This document shows, one piece after another, positions 1 to 10,386 of a DNA stretch of 64,000 nucleotides (position 1 is the first letter of the stretch; each line of letters starts with the position of its first letter). The translations under genes and the position numbers were made by a program. The notes beneath the pieces are model-generated. The model was given only the letters and a program-made list of their open reading frames with translations, ran no database searches and was not told the DNA's origin. This DNA comes from Fallopia convolvulus (Eukaryota > Streptophyta > Magnoliopsida > Caryophyllales > Polygonaceae), in the NCBI GenBank assembly GCA_964016875.1, contig OZ024733.1:24595324-24659323 (forward strand). Direction: 5' to 3'.

Positions 1-244
1 TTATTTTTTTATGAAAAAAGAACTACTTAAAACAAATAAAACACATAAGTTACATAAGACGCAAGACAACAAGTTTTTCTACTTTCTCCCACCCCATACT
101 TACAATTACAGTGTCCCCATTGTAAGAAAAATAAGAAGAAGAAAAGAAATAGAAAAGAAAAAGAAAAGAAAATACGAAAAGAGAAAACAAAAAAAACTTA
201 TAAAGTCATGAAGTAGAAAACAAGAAAAACTTCTTCAAGCTGAA
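1..244 (-). other. 3' untranslated part of the Athila element
   Basis: Between the end of the extra ORF and the window edge the sequence is A/G-rich on the plus strand, hence pyrimidine-rich on the element's sense strand. There is a G-rich stretch on the minus strand near 82-97, where a polypurine tract might lie, but no LTR start follows it within the window. No gene is seen; short A-rich reading frames here are low-complexity. Confidence 0.5.
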
Positions 245-1825
245 TCAACGGTTCGGTGGAGGAAAGTAGTGCTCGAAGTTTCCCATGAAGTCGTACATCG
301 TCCTCTAGCGCTTTGCATCATCCGTCTCTCTCTGGCGATGCCTCTCATCCTCAAGTGTCATGCGAGCGGAATAGACAGTCTCCCATCTATCCATCCTCCT
401 ATGAATATGGTTCTGTTAGAGGTGAAGTTGTTGCATCTAAGCGGAAAGATCTTCGGCCCATGGGGGCGAGATACTCGATCCAGTGTACTTGGGCTGAGGA
501 GATGGTTGATAGTGAGGCTGGAAGTGGTCTTGGTAAAGCACCGGGTTGTATGCCACGAGACCATAAGAGTGAGGGTCGATAGGAGGCTGCGAGGGGTCGG
601 TAGATGCTCTCGGTGGGTCGGTACCGAAGCTGTGTGCCTCGGTAGGAGCGTTGTTAGAAGCCTCGAAGTGGTTGTTAACGACCCTGGTGGGCTCGTTAAC
701 GAAGACATTGGTGCCTAGAACTTCTGTATCGAGGTCATCCTCCTCGATGTCGAGCTCCTATGTACCTCCCTCAGTAGCTGCCTCTTCAGTCTCATCTTCT
801 TCTTCATTCATTGCTTCTCCTTCTCGCTCAAATCTTGTCTCACACGGCCTAAGTGATAGCTCATCCTCCGGCTTAGGCTCTAACGGGAATGCATGCCCCG
901 TCCATGCCTCGTACCAATTCGGTACGTAAAGTAGCTCAAACTTGTCTCGAGTGGGCTTGACATTTCGACCTTGTACCTTAGTAATATACCCGTCCCGAAC
1001 TTGAGTGAAAATACCGGAGCTAAACCAATAGTTCCGGTTGAGCAGCTGAGCGTGGGCCGGCATGTAGCGGGTGAGATCGACTCCAAGATTGGTCCCCAAG
1101 AGTCTAACCAGGTTCCCGCACCAAACTTCTTTTGACTTGGTTGAGTTCTCCACATAATAAAGCCATTCGTACCCCAAATTCAATGGGGTAGGCTCCTCAA
1201 AAAGAACAGTGTGAAGACATGCAACCTCCGTTCTTGTTGGCATGTTCAACTCTCTCTTTGGCCAGAATGTGGCGGCTAGGACTCGGAGGATGATTCTGAA
1301 TATGGGGTTGATAATGCTTGCCCCGGACAATGCCGCAGAGGAGGGTTCTACCTCCCCGGTGATGTAGCTCCAAGTCCTCGTTACCTTGTAATCTTTGAGA
1401 CTGTAATCTCGAGATGGATTTGGAAGCTCCAAAATAGCATTGAACTCCGCCATAGTATACTCTCGGTTCACATTGCCAAGCCTAAATCGGATGCGTCCCG
1501 CCGAATTCTTCGTCGGAAAGCTCGTTTCAAGAGTGGCCAGAAACTCGGATGTGAGGGGCGGAAAGTGTGGTAAATTCTCCTTCTTCAGCAAATGAGTAGC
1601 ACCAAGAATAGCAAAGGCCTCCTTAACATCCTCATAGATCCTCATGGCTTTAGCACCTGACCTCGAAAACCACCGAGTGTTATGGTCCTTATCTAGGATG
1701 GCGTTGTATCGGTCCGCTTGCCCTTGAGTGCGCAAGATCACATTATCCATGCGAGGTGGAGATGGGGACCTTTGATTCCTCTTCTTCTTTTGGGCTCGGG
1801 TAGCGGCTCTGCTTGAACTTGCCAT
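245..1825 (-). pseudogene. Athila extra 3' ORF (ORF-1/env-like position), interrupted
   Basis: The frame runs from an ATG at 1825 (product begins MASSSRAATRAQKKKRNQRS) to a stop at 245-247. The first 360 residues are open. The frame then meets TAG near 752 and further stops near 446, 428 and 308, so the last ~170 codons are readable only past stops. The N-terminus is basic. The middle is a globular region like the plant retrotransposon ORF-1 family that accompanies Athila elements. The end is acidic (EEEDETEEAATEG), then repeat-like around the element's TCGTTAACGA motif. The function of this family is unknown. An envelope role has been suggested from its position, but I see no clear signal peptide or membrane segment. 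It lies downstream of integrase, separated by a 1.1-kb noncoding spacer. Confidence 0.65.
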
Positions 1826-1885
1826 GTGATCTACAAAACAATTACAACTTTTCCAAGATAAGATCCACTCAAGTAAATTAGACAA

Positions 1886-3024
1886 GAGACCCCATACTTG
1901 GTCTCGAAATAGCCCTTGGGATTATTCGTTAACTACCCAATTGGGTCGTTAACGGTTCTGGACTGGTTTTTAAACTTTGAAGATACGCAGGCTCGTTAAC
2001 GACCTGCCGAGAACCAGTTCGTAGAATCCGAGTGTTATCAACTTTAAATTTAAGCCATGAATCAAATATGCATCCTCTAAAATCCTACACTAGACATACA
2101 ATCGGGTATACGCACCCAATACTTGCTCAATTGCCCATCCCGAACATGCTAGAATTTGCCCAAAATTAAATGGTGAGGATCAAACTCAATTCCTAGAACG
2201 AGAAAATTCATGCTTTTCTAATCAAATTATTGCAATGGAGAATATAGCATGAATAACCTTCCCTAGATCGAGAATCACTACCAATGTACTTAATAAAACC
2301 CATAGGCAAGAATAAACATGCAATTCGACCCTAAAAACCTCCTCTATAAACACAATCAAGATATGAAATTTCTACCCTAAAAACCATGAATCATGCAATA
2401 AAGAGTTAGGGTTTGGAAATCATACCGGAAGATTGAGAAATTGAAGAACAAAGATCGAGTTTGGATGGTTAACGAGCTTGGATCTCGTCGGTGGAAAAAC
2501 TGGGGCGGCGGGCTTCGGTAACGAGGCGTTTTCCGAAGTTCGGTGAAGGTGGGGTTCCCATCGGTGTTGAAGGGTCTTCGGTAGAATTTTGAGGGAATTG
2601 GAGCTTGGGATTTGAGGATTTGAGAGTAGGGTTTTGGGAGTTTTAGAAGGGTTAAATAGGAGAGGGTAGAAATAGGAGGAGGGGGTAGGTAGAGGCGGCT
2701 AGGGTAGATAGAAGATAGAAGATAGGTTAGGGTTAAATAAAACTTACCTGCCAGAGTCGGTTCGCCAAACCGAGTCGTTAACGACCCTGGGTGGGTCGAT
2801 AACGAGCCACCGTAGCCTCCTTGAATGATTTTCGAGCCCTTCTCCTGCATCTTGTTAGCTAAAAGGCTATCCTATTTTTTTCTATCCTAAAAACTGCTAA
2901 AAAAACTCAAAAGAAAGCTAGGAAAAAGATCTAAAAAGAAAGGAAAAATCTAGTCTATACTAAAAGCGGGTTGCCTCCCGTAAGCGCTATTTTTAACGTC
3001 GTCAGCCCGACGTACTTACCTTGG
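1886..3024. other. Noncoding spacer between pol and the 3' ORF of the Athila element
   Basis: No convincing coding sequence; the longest frame (2377-2850, minus) is low-complexity and shows no family resemblance. The stretch carries copies of the TCGTTAACGA palindrome near 1926-1957, 1991-2006 and 2771-2808. Such spacers are common in env-like-bearing gypsy elements and often hold the splice acceptor for the 3' ORF. I could not place one with confidence. Confidence 0.5.
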
Positions 3025-6000
3025 CTAATCCGACGTTGTGAGAGCCATAGTGACTCTAATCTCTTCATACGGGTCGGGTTGCTCATGAAACTTTTTCAGT
3101 CGGTGGCCGTTAACTTTGAAGATTGCGCCTTGGTTATCGATCAACTCTACCGCACCGTGGGGATAGATGTGCTGAACCACGAATGGCCCACTCCATCGTG
3201 TCCTAAGCTTCCCTGGGAATAAATGGAGTCTAGAGTTGAAGAGAAGTACCTTATCGCCAACCTCATAGGTTTTGGGCACTAATTTCTGATCATGCCACCG
3301 CTTGGTGCGCTCTTTCTAAATCTCAGCATTTTCGTACGCCTTAAGCCTCAATTCTTCTAGTGCTTGCAAGTCCATGAATCTTTTTGCTCCGGCCACGTCG
3401 AGGTTCATGTTGAGCTCCTTAAGAGCCCACAATGCTTTATGATCCATCTCAACCGGTAAATGACATGCTTTGCCATACACTAGATTATAAGGAGTGGTGC
3501 GTAGAGGCGTCTTGTATGCTGTCATGTATGCCCACAGAGCGTCATCCAATTTAGAAGGCCAATCCTTCCTAGAACGGAACACAGTCTTCTCCAATATGCT
3601 CTTTATCTGCCTGTTTGAAACTTCAACTTGGCCACTGGTTTGGGGATGATATGGTGTTGCCACCCGATGTGATACCCCATACTTAGCCAGAAGTGCTTCA
3701 AAACTCCGCTCAATGAAATGAGAACCACCATCACTAATGAGGACCCTTGGAACACCAAACCTGGGAAAGATGTTAGTCTTAATAAATTTGGCAACGGTTT
3801 TAGCGTCGTTGGTCCTTGTAGCAACGGCTTCTACCCACTTAGAGACATAATCGACCGCCACTAGGATGTACTTATAGGGGTCTGATGCGGGAAAAGGTCC
3901 CATGAAGTCTATGCCCCATACGTTGAATAACTCGACCTCTAATATCCCGGTTAGCGGATTCTCATGTCTCCAAGTGATGTTGCCTAAGCGTTGGCATCCA
4001 TCACATGCTGTCACATAAGCTTGTACATCCTTAAACATGGTTGGCCAATAGAGACCGCTTTGAAGAATCTTCGCCGTGGTTTTGAACCCTTTTGTATGGC
4101 CTCAGGTAGGTAGTGTGTGACATTGACGGATCACGTTCTCTATCTCCTCTTCTGGGACACAGCGCCTAAAGAGGTGATCACTTCCTTGTTTAAACAAGTA
4201 AGGATCATCCCAACAGTACTGTTTTACATCGTGGAGGAACTTCTTCTTCTTTTGTGGGGTTAGTCCCTCGGGAATTACGCCTCCTACAAGATAGTTAGCG
4301 AAATCCGCGAACCAAGGGGCTTTTGACCCACTAACAGCACGAATTGATGTAGAAGAAATAGAAGTGGTAGGAGAGGAAGGGATTGAATCAAATTGAATGA
4401 GTTTTGGTTCAGAAATCTTACCTGACCTGGTCGTCACTGGACCTGAATGGGTCGTTAACAACCCTGGAAATGTGGTATTATCCTCGGTGACGACCCCCTG
4501 TGGCATGGTAACGACCTGCCTAGTCGATATGTTGATGCACCTTGGGTCTTTCGTGATCTATGCATTCCAGCCTCGGTGCCTCGTTAACGACCCTGAAGGG
4601 GTCGTTGACGAGGGTCTTGTTGAGTTCGACCTCGTTCAGCATGAGGTGTTCGTATGGTCTGGAATCGTTTATTGGCACTTCATTGTTGGACTCAGTGATA
4701 TGATCAACTGGCAATCTGGATAAGTGATCCGCCACTAGGTTCTCTGCTCCCTTTTTGTCTCTTATTTCATGGTCAAATTCCTGCAGTAAGAGCATCCAAC
4801 GAAGCAATCTAGGCTTGGCATCCTTTTTGGCCATTAGGTATCTCACAGCCTCATGGTCACTGTAAACGATCACTTTTGATCCAACAAGGTAGGAACGGAA
4901 TTTTTCAAAAGCAAATACCACAACGAGAAACTCCTTCTCCGTTGTGGTATACTTACTCTGCGCCTCATCCAGCGTCTTACTGGCATAGTAGATGGCATGG
5001 AGTTTCTTATCCTTCCTTTGACCCAAGACTGCGCCGACTGCATAGTCACTAGCGTCACACATTATCTCAAAGGGTAATGTCCAATCTGGGGATTGCATAA
5101 TAGGAGCAAACACGAGGGCTGCTCTTAACCTGTAAAATGCTTCCAGACATTCTGGGGACAGCTCAAACACTACATCTTTCATTAGTAGGTTAGTCAAAGG
5201 TTTAGCTATCTTAGAAAAATCCTGAATAAAGCGTCTGTAAAAACCAGCATGCCCTAGGAAACTCCTAATGTCTTTTACAAAAGAGGGAGGAGGTAGTTTT
5301 TCAATAAGCTCAATTTTCGCTTTATCTACTTCTATCCCTCTCTTGGAGACAAGATGTCCTAGCACTATCCCCTCTTGGACCATGAAATGGCATTTTTCCC
5401 AGTTTAACACTAGATTGGTTTCTTCACATCTTTTAAGCACACGTGCAAGGTTAGAAAGACAAGCATCAAATGAAGAACCATAGACAGAAAAATCATCCAT
5501 GAAGACCTCTACAATCTCCTCTATCATGTCCGAAAAGATGGCCATCATACACCTTTGAAAGGTGGCGGGGGCATTGCAAAGCCCAAATGGCATTCTTTTA
5601 TAAGCAAAGGTTCCATAGGGACATGTAAAGGTAGTTTTCTCCTGATCATCAGGATGAATGGGAATCTGCCAAAAACCGCTATAGCCATCTAAATAACAGA
5701 AATAATCATGCTGAGCTAAGCGTTCTAATACCTGATCAATGAAAGGAAGCGGAAAATGATCTTTTCTAGTAGCACTATTAAGCTTCCTATAATCAATGCA
5801 CATCCTCCAACTGGTGGTGGTCCTAGTTGGAATAAGCTCTCCCTTTTCGTTTTCTATGACAGTCATACCCCCCTTTTTGGGACTACATGGACCGGACTCA
5901 CCCATTGGTTGTCCGATATAGGAAATATGATCCCAGCATCAAGTAATTTAATGATTTCCTTTTTGACTACATCCTTCATATTAGGATTTAACCTACGTTG

Positions 6001-6558
6001 ATGCTCTATAGTGGGTTTATGATTATCCTCCATGTATATCCTATGCATGCAAAGAGAAGGAGATATGCCAGTTATATCATCTAGGGAGTAGCCTATGGCT
6101 GTCCTATGCATCCTAAGCATATTCAGCAGTTTTTCTACTTCCTCAACTTTTAATTTAGCATTAATGATGACAGGCAAGGTAGAATTAGGACCAAGGAATT
6201 CATACCTGAGGGAGTCCGGAAGAGGTTTAAGTGTTGGAGAAGGTTCAGCTGGAATTAGAATTGGTTCTTCTGGCTCCATCTTCAACACCTCTTCGAGGTA
6301 TTCAAATGCTGAAATTTCATTGTCTTCGGCCAGGGTCATTAACGATATTGATGGAGTTGATAACGAGCTTGCTTCTTCTGCCAGGATAATCGGTACTGGG
6401 GCTGGGGAGCTTTTTACCGAAACCGCAGGGGCTAATTCTGCCCATCTTTGACCTGAAAAATCATCATTTGATACCAATCTTCCAACAAGGTCTCCACATT
6501 CAATGATCTCATTGTGGGTGTGGAGCATCTTGACTTCGGCTCTATCGGTCTCCTTCAT
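3025..6558 (-). pseudogene. Athila pol: reverse transcriptase, RNase H, integrase (broken)
   Basis: Pol follows gag-protease in the same frame after a single TAA (6577-6579). The RT palm carries FMDDFSV, preceded by the Athila-like ATFQRCMMAIFSDM stretch. RNase H begins at DASDYAVGAVLGQ and ends in the ENLVADHLSRL region. Integrase follows, with an HH-CC-like zinc segment near 4050-4130 and a catalytic core showing WGIDFMGP, LISDGG and QVEVSNR (D, D, E). The C-terminal domain (VGDKVLLFNSRL) runs to a stop at 3025. Breaks: a one-base shift in an A/G homopolymer near 5880, a shift near 4100 and a TAG near 3314. The protein would make and integrate element cDNA. As it stands it cannot be translated whole. 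Confidence 0.92.
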
Positions 6559-6576
6559 TGATTGTTTAAATTGGAA

Positions 6577-8862
6577 TTACGTTACCTCATCCCCAATTTC
6601 GAAAGTTAGGAGTCCCCTCCTAACATCAATTATGGCTCCAGCTGTGGCGAGGAACGGTCTCCCCAAAATAATAGGTACTACCGGATCTTCGGGCATTGCC
6701 ATGACAATGAAGTCGTTTGGAACAAAGAATTTGCCCACTTGAACCGGAAAGTCTTCTACAACCCCTGTAGGTTTGATGCAAGAGCCATCTACCATGTATA
6801 GCTGCATGTTGATGGGCTCCAGTGGTCCCATATTAGCTTTAGACCAAATTGAGAGAGGAAGTAAACTAGCATTGGCTCCCAGATCACATAAAGCTTTGAA
6901 TTTATGGTCTCCTATGCCAATTGTTATGGCAAATCTCCCTGGATCTCCTAACTTTTCTGGTAGAGCTATAGATCGGACTTCATCCTGCAATTCTGTGATG
7001 GATCTTTTCCTGCTAAGAATATCCTTCAAAAATTTTGTGTAAGACGGCATTTCGCTTAGGGCCTCAGCGAATGGGATGGAAATATTAATGTCCTGAAGAA
7101 TCTTTACGAAACGCTTGAACTTACTCTCAGTAGAGTCCACAAATTTCTTAGTGGAAAATGGAAGAGATTTCACCATTCTCGGAACCAAGTTAGGCTCGAG
7201 AGGTGAAGCTACCGGGTCGACACTAGGGTTGTTAGGTATTCTCGGTGGATCGTTACCGACCCTGATGGGGTCGTTAACTACCCTGGGATTGAGAGGAGGG
7301 CTCGGATTAGAAAACTTACCTGGACTAGGGTCGTTAGGTACCCTCGGAGCCTCGTCACCATGGTGTGTTGGTTCGGTCCTTGCCCTTGTTGGCTCGTTAC
7401 CGAGCTGAACCGTGGCGTCCTCTTCAGTCATGTCCTTAGCTTGGACCCGATCCGGTAGTGTCTTTCCACTCCTAAGGTGTACCGCTGCTATCTGTCCTTT
7501 AGGGTTCTCTTCGGGACGGCCCGGAAGTTGCCCTTGGGGCCTCGGAATCTGTGCAGCGAGGTTCCCTAGTTGGGAATCAACATTCTTCTTCCATACATCG
7601 AACTCTCCCCATCTTTTATTTTGGTGGTTAAGGTTGGCTTGAACTTCATTAACTTTGTTGTGGACTCCATTAATGCTTTCTTGTAACCCTTGTACCCATG
7701 ATGGTGGCTCTTGATGGCCTGGAGGTCGATATGGTGCAGGTCGTCTATCCGGTGGAGGCGCTATATAGCTTGGATTTGGATTTTGATTGCCCCACGTCTG
7801 ATAGTTATTCGAACTGTCAAAATTACTAGGTTGGTTCCTGTATGAGCCTCTCATGTAATTCATTTCAGCAATTGTCTCAGCGGCTCTTACCTGCTCTATG
7901 TTAGTGCAAGAAGAAGTACTATGGGTAGAAGAGCCACACTCTTGACAGGATTGAGAGGACTTCAGAAAACTTACCTGCTTCTTCAGGCGGTTGACCTCGT
8001 CTTGTAGAAACTGATTTTTAACATCTGTGTCAACTTCTTCTCGGTTAGGCACGTAGAGACGTTTTTGGGGCTGGGGATTTTGCTGGGTTCCATACATGGC
8101 ATCATAATTGGATAGCTTATCCAGCAATTCCCATGCAGTCGTAGGGTCCATCTCTTTAAATCCGCACGCTGTATGCATGTTGATGCGGTTCTTGGTCTCG
8201 GCGTTGATACCCTGGAAAAAGATTTCTTGAAGAACATATAAAGGTTGCCCATGAGTGGGGCACTGTCTAAGCATCTCTTTAAATCTTTCCCATGTTTCAA
8301 TAAAAGTCTCATTAGGCAGCTGGTGATAGGAGGTGATGCGCTTCCTCAGCTCCGTTGTCTTGGCAGGAGGGAAAATTTTTGTAAGAAATTGATCATACAA
8401 GTTTTTCCAAGTCCTGATAGACTTAGGAGGTAAGCTTTCCAACCAGCTCAGGGCCTTTCCAGCAAGAGACCACCTGAAAGCTTTTAACAGAACATATTCA
8501 AGTGAGACACCTTCAGCAGCTATGGTGTCACATAAATCAAGAAAATTTCTAATATGCTCCATAGGGCACTCAGTAGGTTTCCCTTCAAACTGAGCTCGCT
8601 TAATCAAGGATATAAAATGAGACTTAATCTCAAATGGTTTCTCTATCTCCAGAAGCACAATCGGTGATTCTGGCACCCTTAGTTCCGGATGCATGTATTG
8701 TTTGGCATTCCTCGGATAGGCATTCAGCTCTTCCTGTAGACGAGCATTGTTAACTCGTTGATGCTCAGCCTCGGCAGTAGCGTCTTCTTTCTCGGTTTTC
8801 AATGCCTCCATTTGGTTTTGGAGGACTTCCAACTGACGAGCCATCTCTTCAAGTGTGGCCAT
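6577..8862 (-). CDS. Athila gag-protease polyprotein
   Basis: This 761-residue frame starts at ATG (MATLEEMARQ) and ends at TAA. Residues 1-50 are a coiled coil. Around 105-210 is a retrotransposon gag domain (WLESLPPKSIRTWKNLYDQF). Near residue 305 is a CCHC zinc knuckle, CQECGSSTHSTSSC. A proline-rich linker follows, in which the element's palindromic motif is translated as repeated RVVNDP/RVGNDP-like units. The C-terminal ~120 residues are a retropepsin-type domain with active site CDLGANASLLPLSI and the ILGRPFLATAG segment. Gag would form the particle and protease would process the polyprotein. The single in-frame stop before pol could be mutation or a readthrough point. The frame is intact, unlike the rest of the element. 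The start lies about 190 bases from the PBS. Confidence 0.92.
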   Translation of the reverse strand: MATLEEMARQLEVLQNQMEALKTEKEDATAEAEHQRVNNARLQEELNAYPRNAKQYMHPELRVPESPIVLLEIEKPFEIKSHFISLIKRAQFEGKPTECPMEHIRNFLDLCDTIAAEGVSLEYVLLKAFRWSLAGKALSWLESLPPKSIRTWKNLYDQFLTKIFPPAKTTELRKRITSYHQLPNETFIETWERFKEMLRQCPTHGQPLYVLQEIFFQGINAETKNRINMHTACGFKEMDPTTAWELLDKLSNYDAMYGTQQNPQPQKRLYVPNREEVDTDVKNQFLQDEVNRLKKQVSFLKSSQSCQECGSSTHSTSSCTNIEQVRAAETIAEMNYMRGSYRNQPSNFDSSNNYQTWGNQNPNPSYIAPPPDRRPAPYRPPGHQEPPSWVQGLQESINGVHNKVNEVQANLNHQNKRWGEFDVWKKNVDSQLGNLAAQIPRPQGQLPGRPEENPKGQIAAVHLRSGKTLPDRVQAKDMTEEDATVQLGNEPTRARTEPTHHGDEAPRVPNDPSPGKFSNPSPPLNPRVVNDPIRVGNDPPRIPNNPSVDPVASPLEPNLVPRMVKSLPFSTKKFVDSTESKFKRFVKILQDINISIPFAEALSEMPSYTKFLKDILSRKRSITELQDEVRSIALPEKLGDPGRFAITIGIGDHKFKALCDLGANASLLPLSIWSKANMGPLEPINMQLYMVDGSCIKPTGVVEDFPVQVGKFFVPNDFIVMAMPEDPVVPIILGRPFLATAGAIIDVRRGLLTFEIGDEVT

Positions 8863-9052
8863 GGCTCGATTCTCTCGGCGTCTACGGTGCAGGGAACACT
8901 CAGCTTATGAATAATAACCAACGTTGTCAAATTCGAGCCTTCGACGTCCTACCGGCATACGCTGAGAAAACAAACAAAGAAAACAAAAATTAAAAACAAA
9001 AACGTGGTCGGGCTATTCCCAGACCCACAGATAAACAAACAAACTCGTGGCT

Positions 9053-9070
9053 TCCCCGGCAATGGCGCCA
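9053..9070 (-). promoter_or_regulatory. Primer binding site (tRNA-Asp-like)
   Basis: The minus strand reads TGGCGCCATTGCCGGGGA, three bases after the inferred LTR end. It matches, with one difference, the 3' end of plant tRNA-Asp as used by Athila/Tat elements. The position, between LTR and gag, is correct for minus-strand DNA priming. Confidence 0.8.
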
Positions 9071-9073
9071 ATT

Positions 9074-9270
9074 TGTTGACGGGCCTTTACTCTAGACAAC
9101 AAATAAATTTATAAGTCAAGACCCCACTGAGTATAGGGGAGTCAGGATCGTTCCACGAGAAGCAAGGTTTGTTTTTCTACCAATTGTAAATAATAAAAAT
9201 CAAACAAAAACAAGCAAAATACTCACGACCAGCCTCGTTAACGACTTTTTCAGGGTCCTTAACGAGGTTG
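9074..9270 (-). mobile_element. Truncated 5' LTR of the Athila element
   Basis: The sequence starts TGTTGACGGGCC next to the PBS and matches the first ~185 bases of the solo LTR at 10,387 with few differences. It then stops matching near 9258-9270, where LINE coding sequence begins. About 1.26 kb of LTR is therefore missing. It contains a hairpin built on two TCGTTAACGA-like palindromes (about 9225-9275). Confidence 0.85.
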
Positions 9271-9272
9271 GT

Positions 9273-10126
9273 CGGATAGGCAAGTGGGGGTAGATTTTGA
9301 TGATGGAGATTATGTTGATTGTTCTTTTTTGGTTGAAAATGAGCCATTGGGTTGTTGTGTTTTTGGGCATGGTTCTGATGAATGCTCGTTTAAAGAAAAG
9401 AAGGATGTCATTGGTACGAAGGCTCGGAAAAGCTCTAAGGCCTCAAAGAACAATGCTCGGAGAGGGGAAAAGCCAGCCGGAGACGGTGGCACCTTAGAGG
9501 CAATTGGCGTGGTGGATCGACCTCCCCTGAATGACTCCATCGAGAAGGTTCCAATGCCTCCTAGAACCGGTGGGTCCTCTAACAATGAATTAACAAAGAA
9601 GACGAGCACCTTAGTGAGAGATGAGGGGAATGGCAAACTATAAATGGTCCAAACCCCTCCTACACGAAAAGAGAGTGAAATACTTGGTGAGAGTGGGGAT
9701 TTGAGCGAAACACAAAGTGAGGATGAATCACAACATTCGGATGAGCCTTCCCATTTTGTGGGTGATGATTCTGATAGTGATGGGGAAACACAAAGTGAGA
9801 ATGAGAGTGAAACACATGAGAGTGTGAGTCCAATTGAGGTGTCTCGTTCTTCCGAAGTGTCTTCGTCGGAAGAGGTCTCCACTAGTGTGGTTGGCGATGA
9901 TGCAGCACCGGTTAACTCTGCCGGTGATGGAAGAGGAGGGGGTAGAAATGAGGAGGAGCCTCCCTTTGAGGAGTTGATTTCAAGATCTCAAAAGAAAAAG
10001 GCAAGAGATGCTAAGAGGCGTGAAGTGGTTCAAGGCTTAAAAGCGAATTCGAAGTGGCCGGCACATAATCGGTCTCTTAGAAGCACTAAAAGAACCGATA
10101 AAAGCAAGGGCGTTCCGACTTCATGA
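9273..10126 (+). pseudogene. LINE ORF1 (zinc-knuckle RNA-binding protein), 5'-truncated
   Basis: The fragment begins in the conserved segment VDFDDGDYVDCSFLVENEP, which the second element also has near 18,290. It continues through a CCHC-like knuckle (CCVFGHGSDEC) into a long acidic, serine-rich tail. A TAA at 9641-9643 breaks the frame once. ORF1 ends at 10,126 with its stop overlapping the ORF2 start as ATGA, a layout that suggests termination-coupled reinitiation in the parent element. ORF1 proteins of plant L1 elements (DUF4283/zf-CCHC type) bind element RNA. Confidence 0.8.
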
Positions 10127-10386
10127 AGATCCTCTCATGGAATATACAAGGGCTTCGCCAAGCCCGGAAACAAAATGGCTTGTGTGGTGAGATTCGTGAT
10201 TTTGGAGCTACGGTTTGTGGCATTTACGAGACAAAGTGTGATAGTGAAAATATTGATGGTGTGGTGCGGCGCGTGGCGCCGTGGTGGGAGTTCTCTTCTA
10301 ACCTCCATCTTGACTCATGTGGTCATATGTTGCTTTTATGGGACACCTCTTGTGTTGATGTTGAGTTGCTTACGGTTTCTTCTCAA

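Larger units (their letters stand above)
1..9270 (-). mobile_element. Ty3/gypsy retrotransposon, Athila lineage, incomplete at both ends
   Basis: The element reads on the minus strand. From right to left it has a truncated 5' LTR, a tRNA-Asp-like primer binding site, gag-protease, RT-RNase H-integrase, a noncoding spacer, and an extra ORF after integrase. That order fits the Athila lineage, where an additional ORF follows pol. The 3' LTR is not in the window: the LTR start expected from the related solo LTR at 10,387-11,843 does not occur in bases 1-244. Coding capacity is broken by in-frame stops and at least two frameshifts, so this copy is dead or nearly so. A short palindrome, TCGTTAACGA and variants, recurs through coding, spacer and LTR parts. 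Assignment to gypsy is certain. Athila rather than Tat is inferred from the ORF order and the PBS. Confidence 0.9.

Noticed and set aside
269..718. Plus-strand frame of 149 residues
   Set aside because: Shadow of the Athila 3' ORF, which runs on the minus strand with family resemblance.
2377..2850. 157-residue frame in the Athila spacer
   Set aside because: Low complexity and no resemblance; lies where these elements have noncoding DNA.
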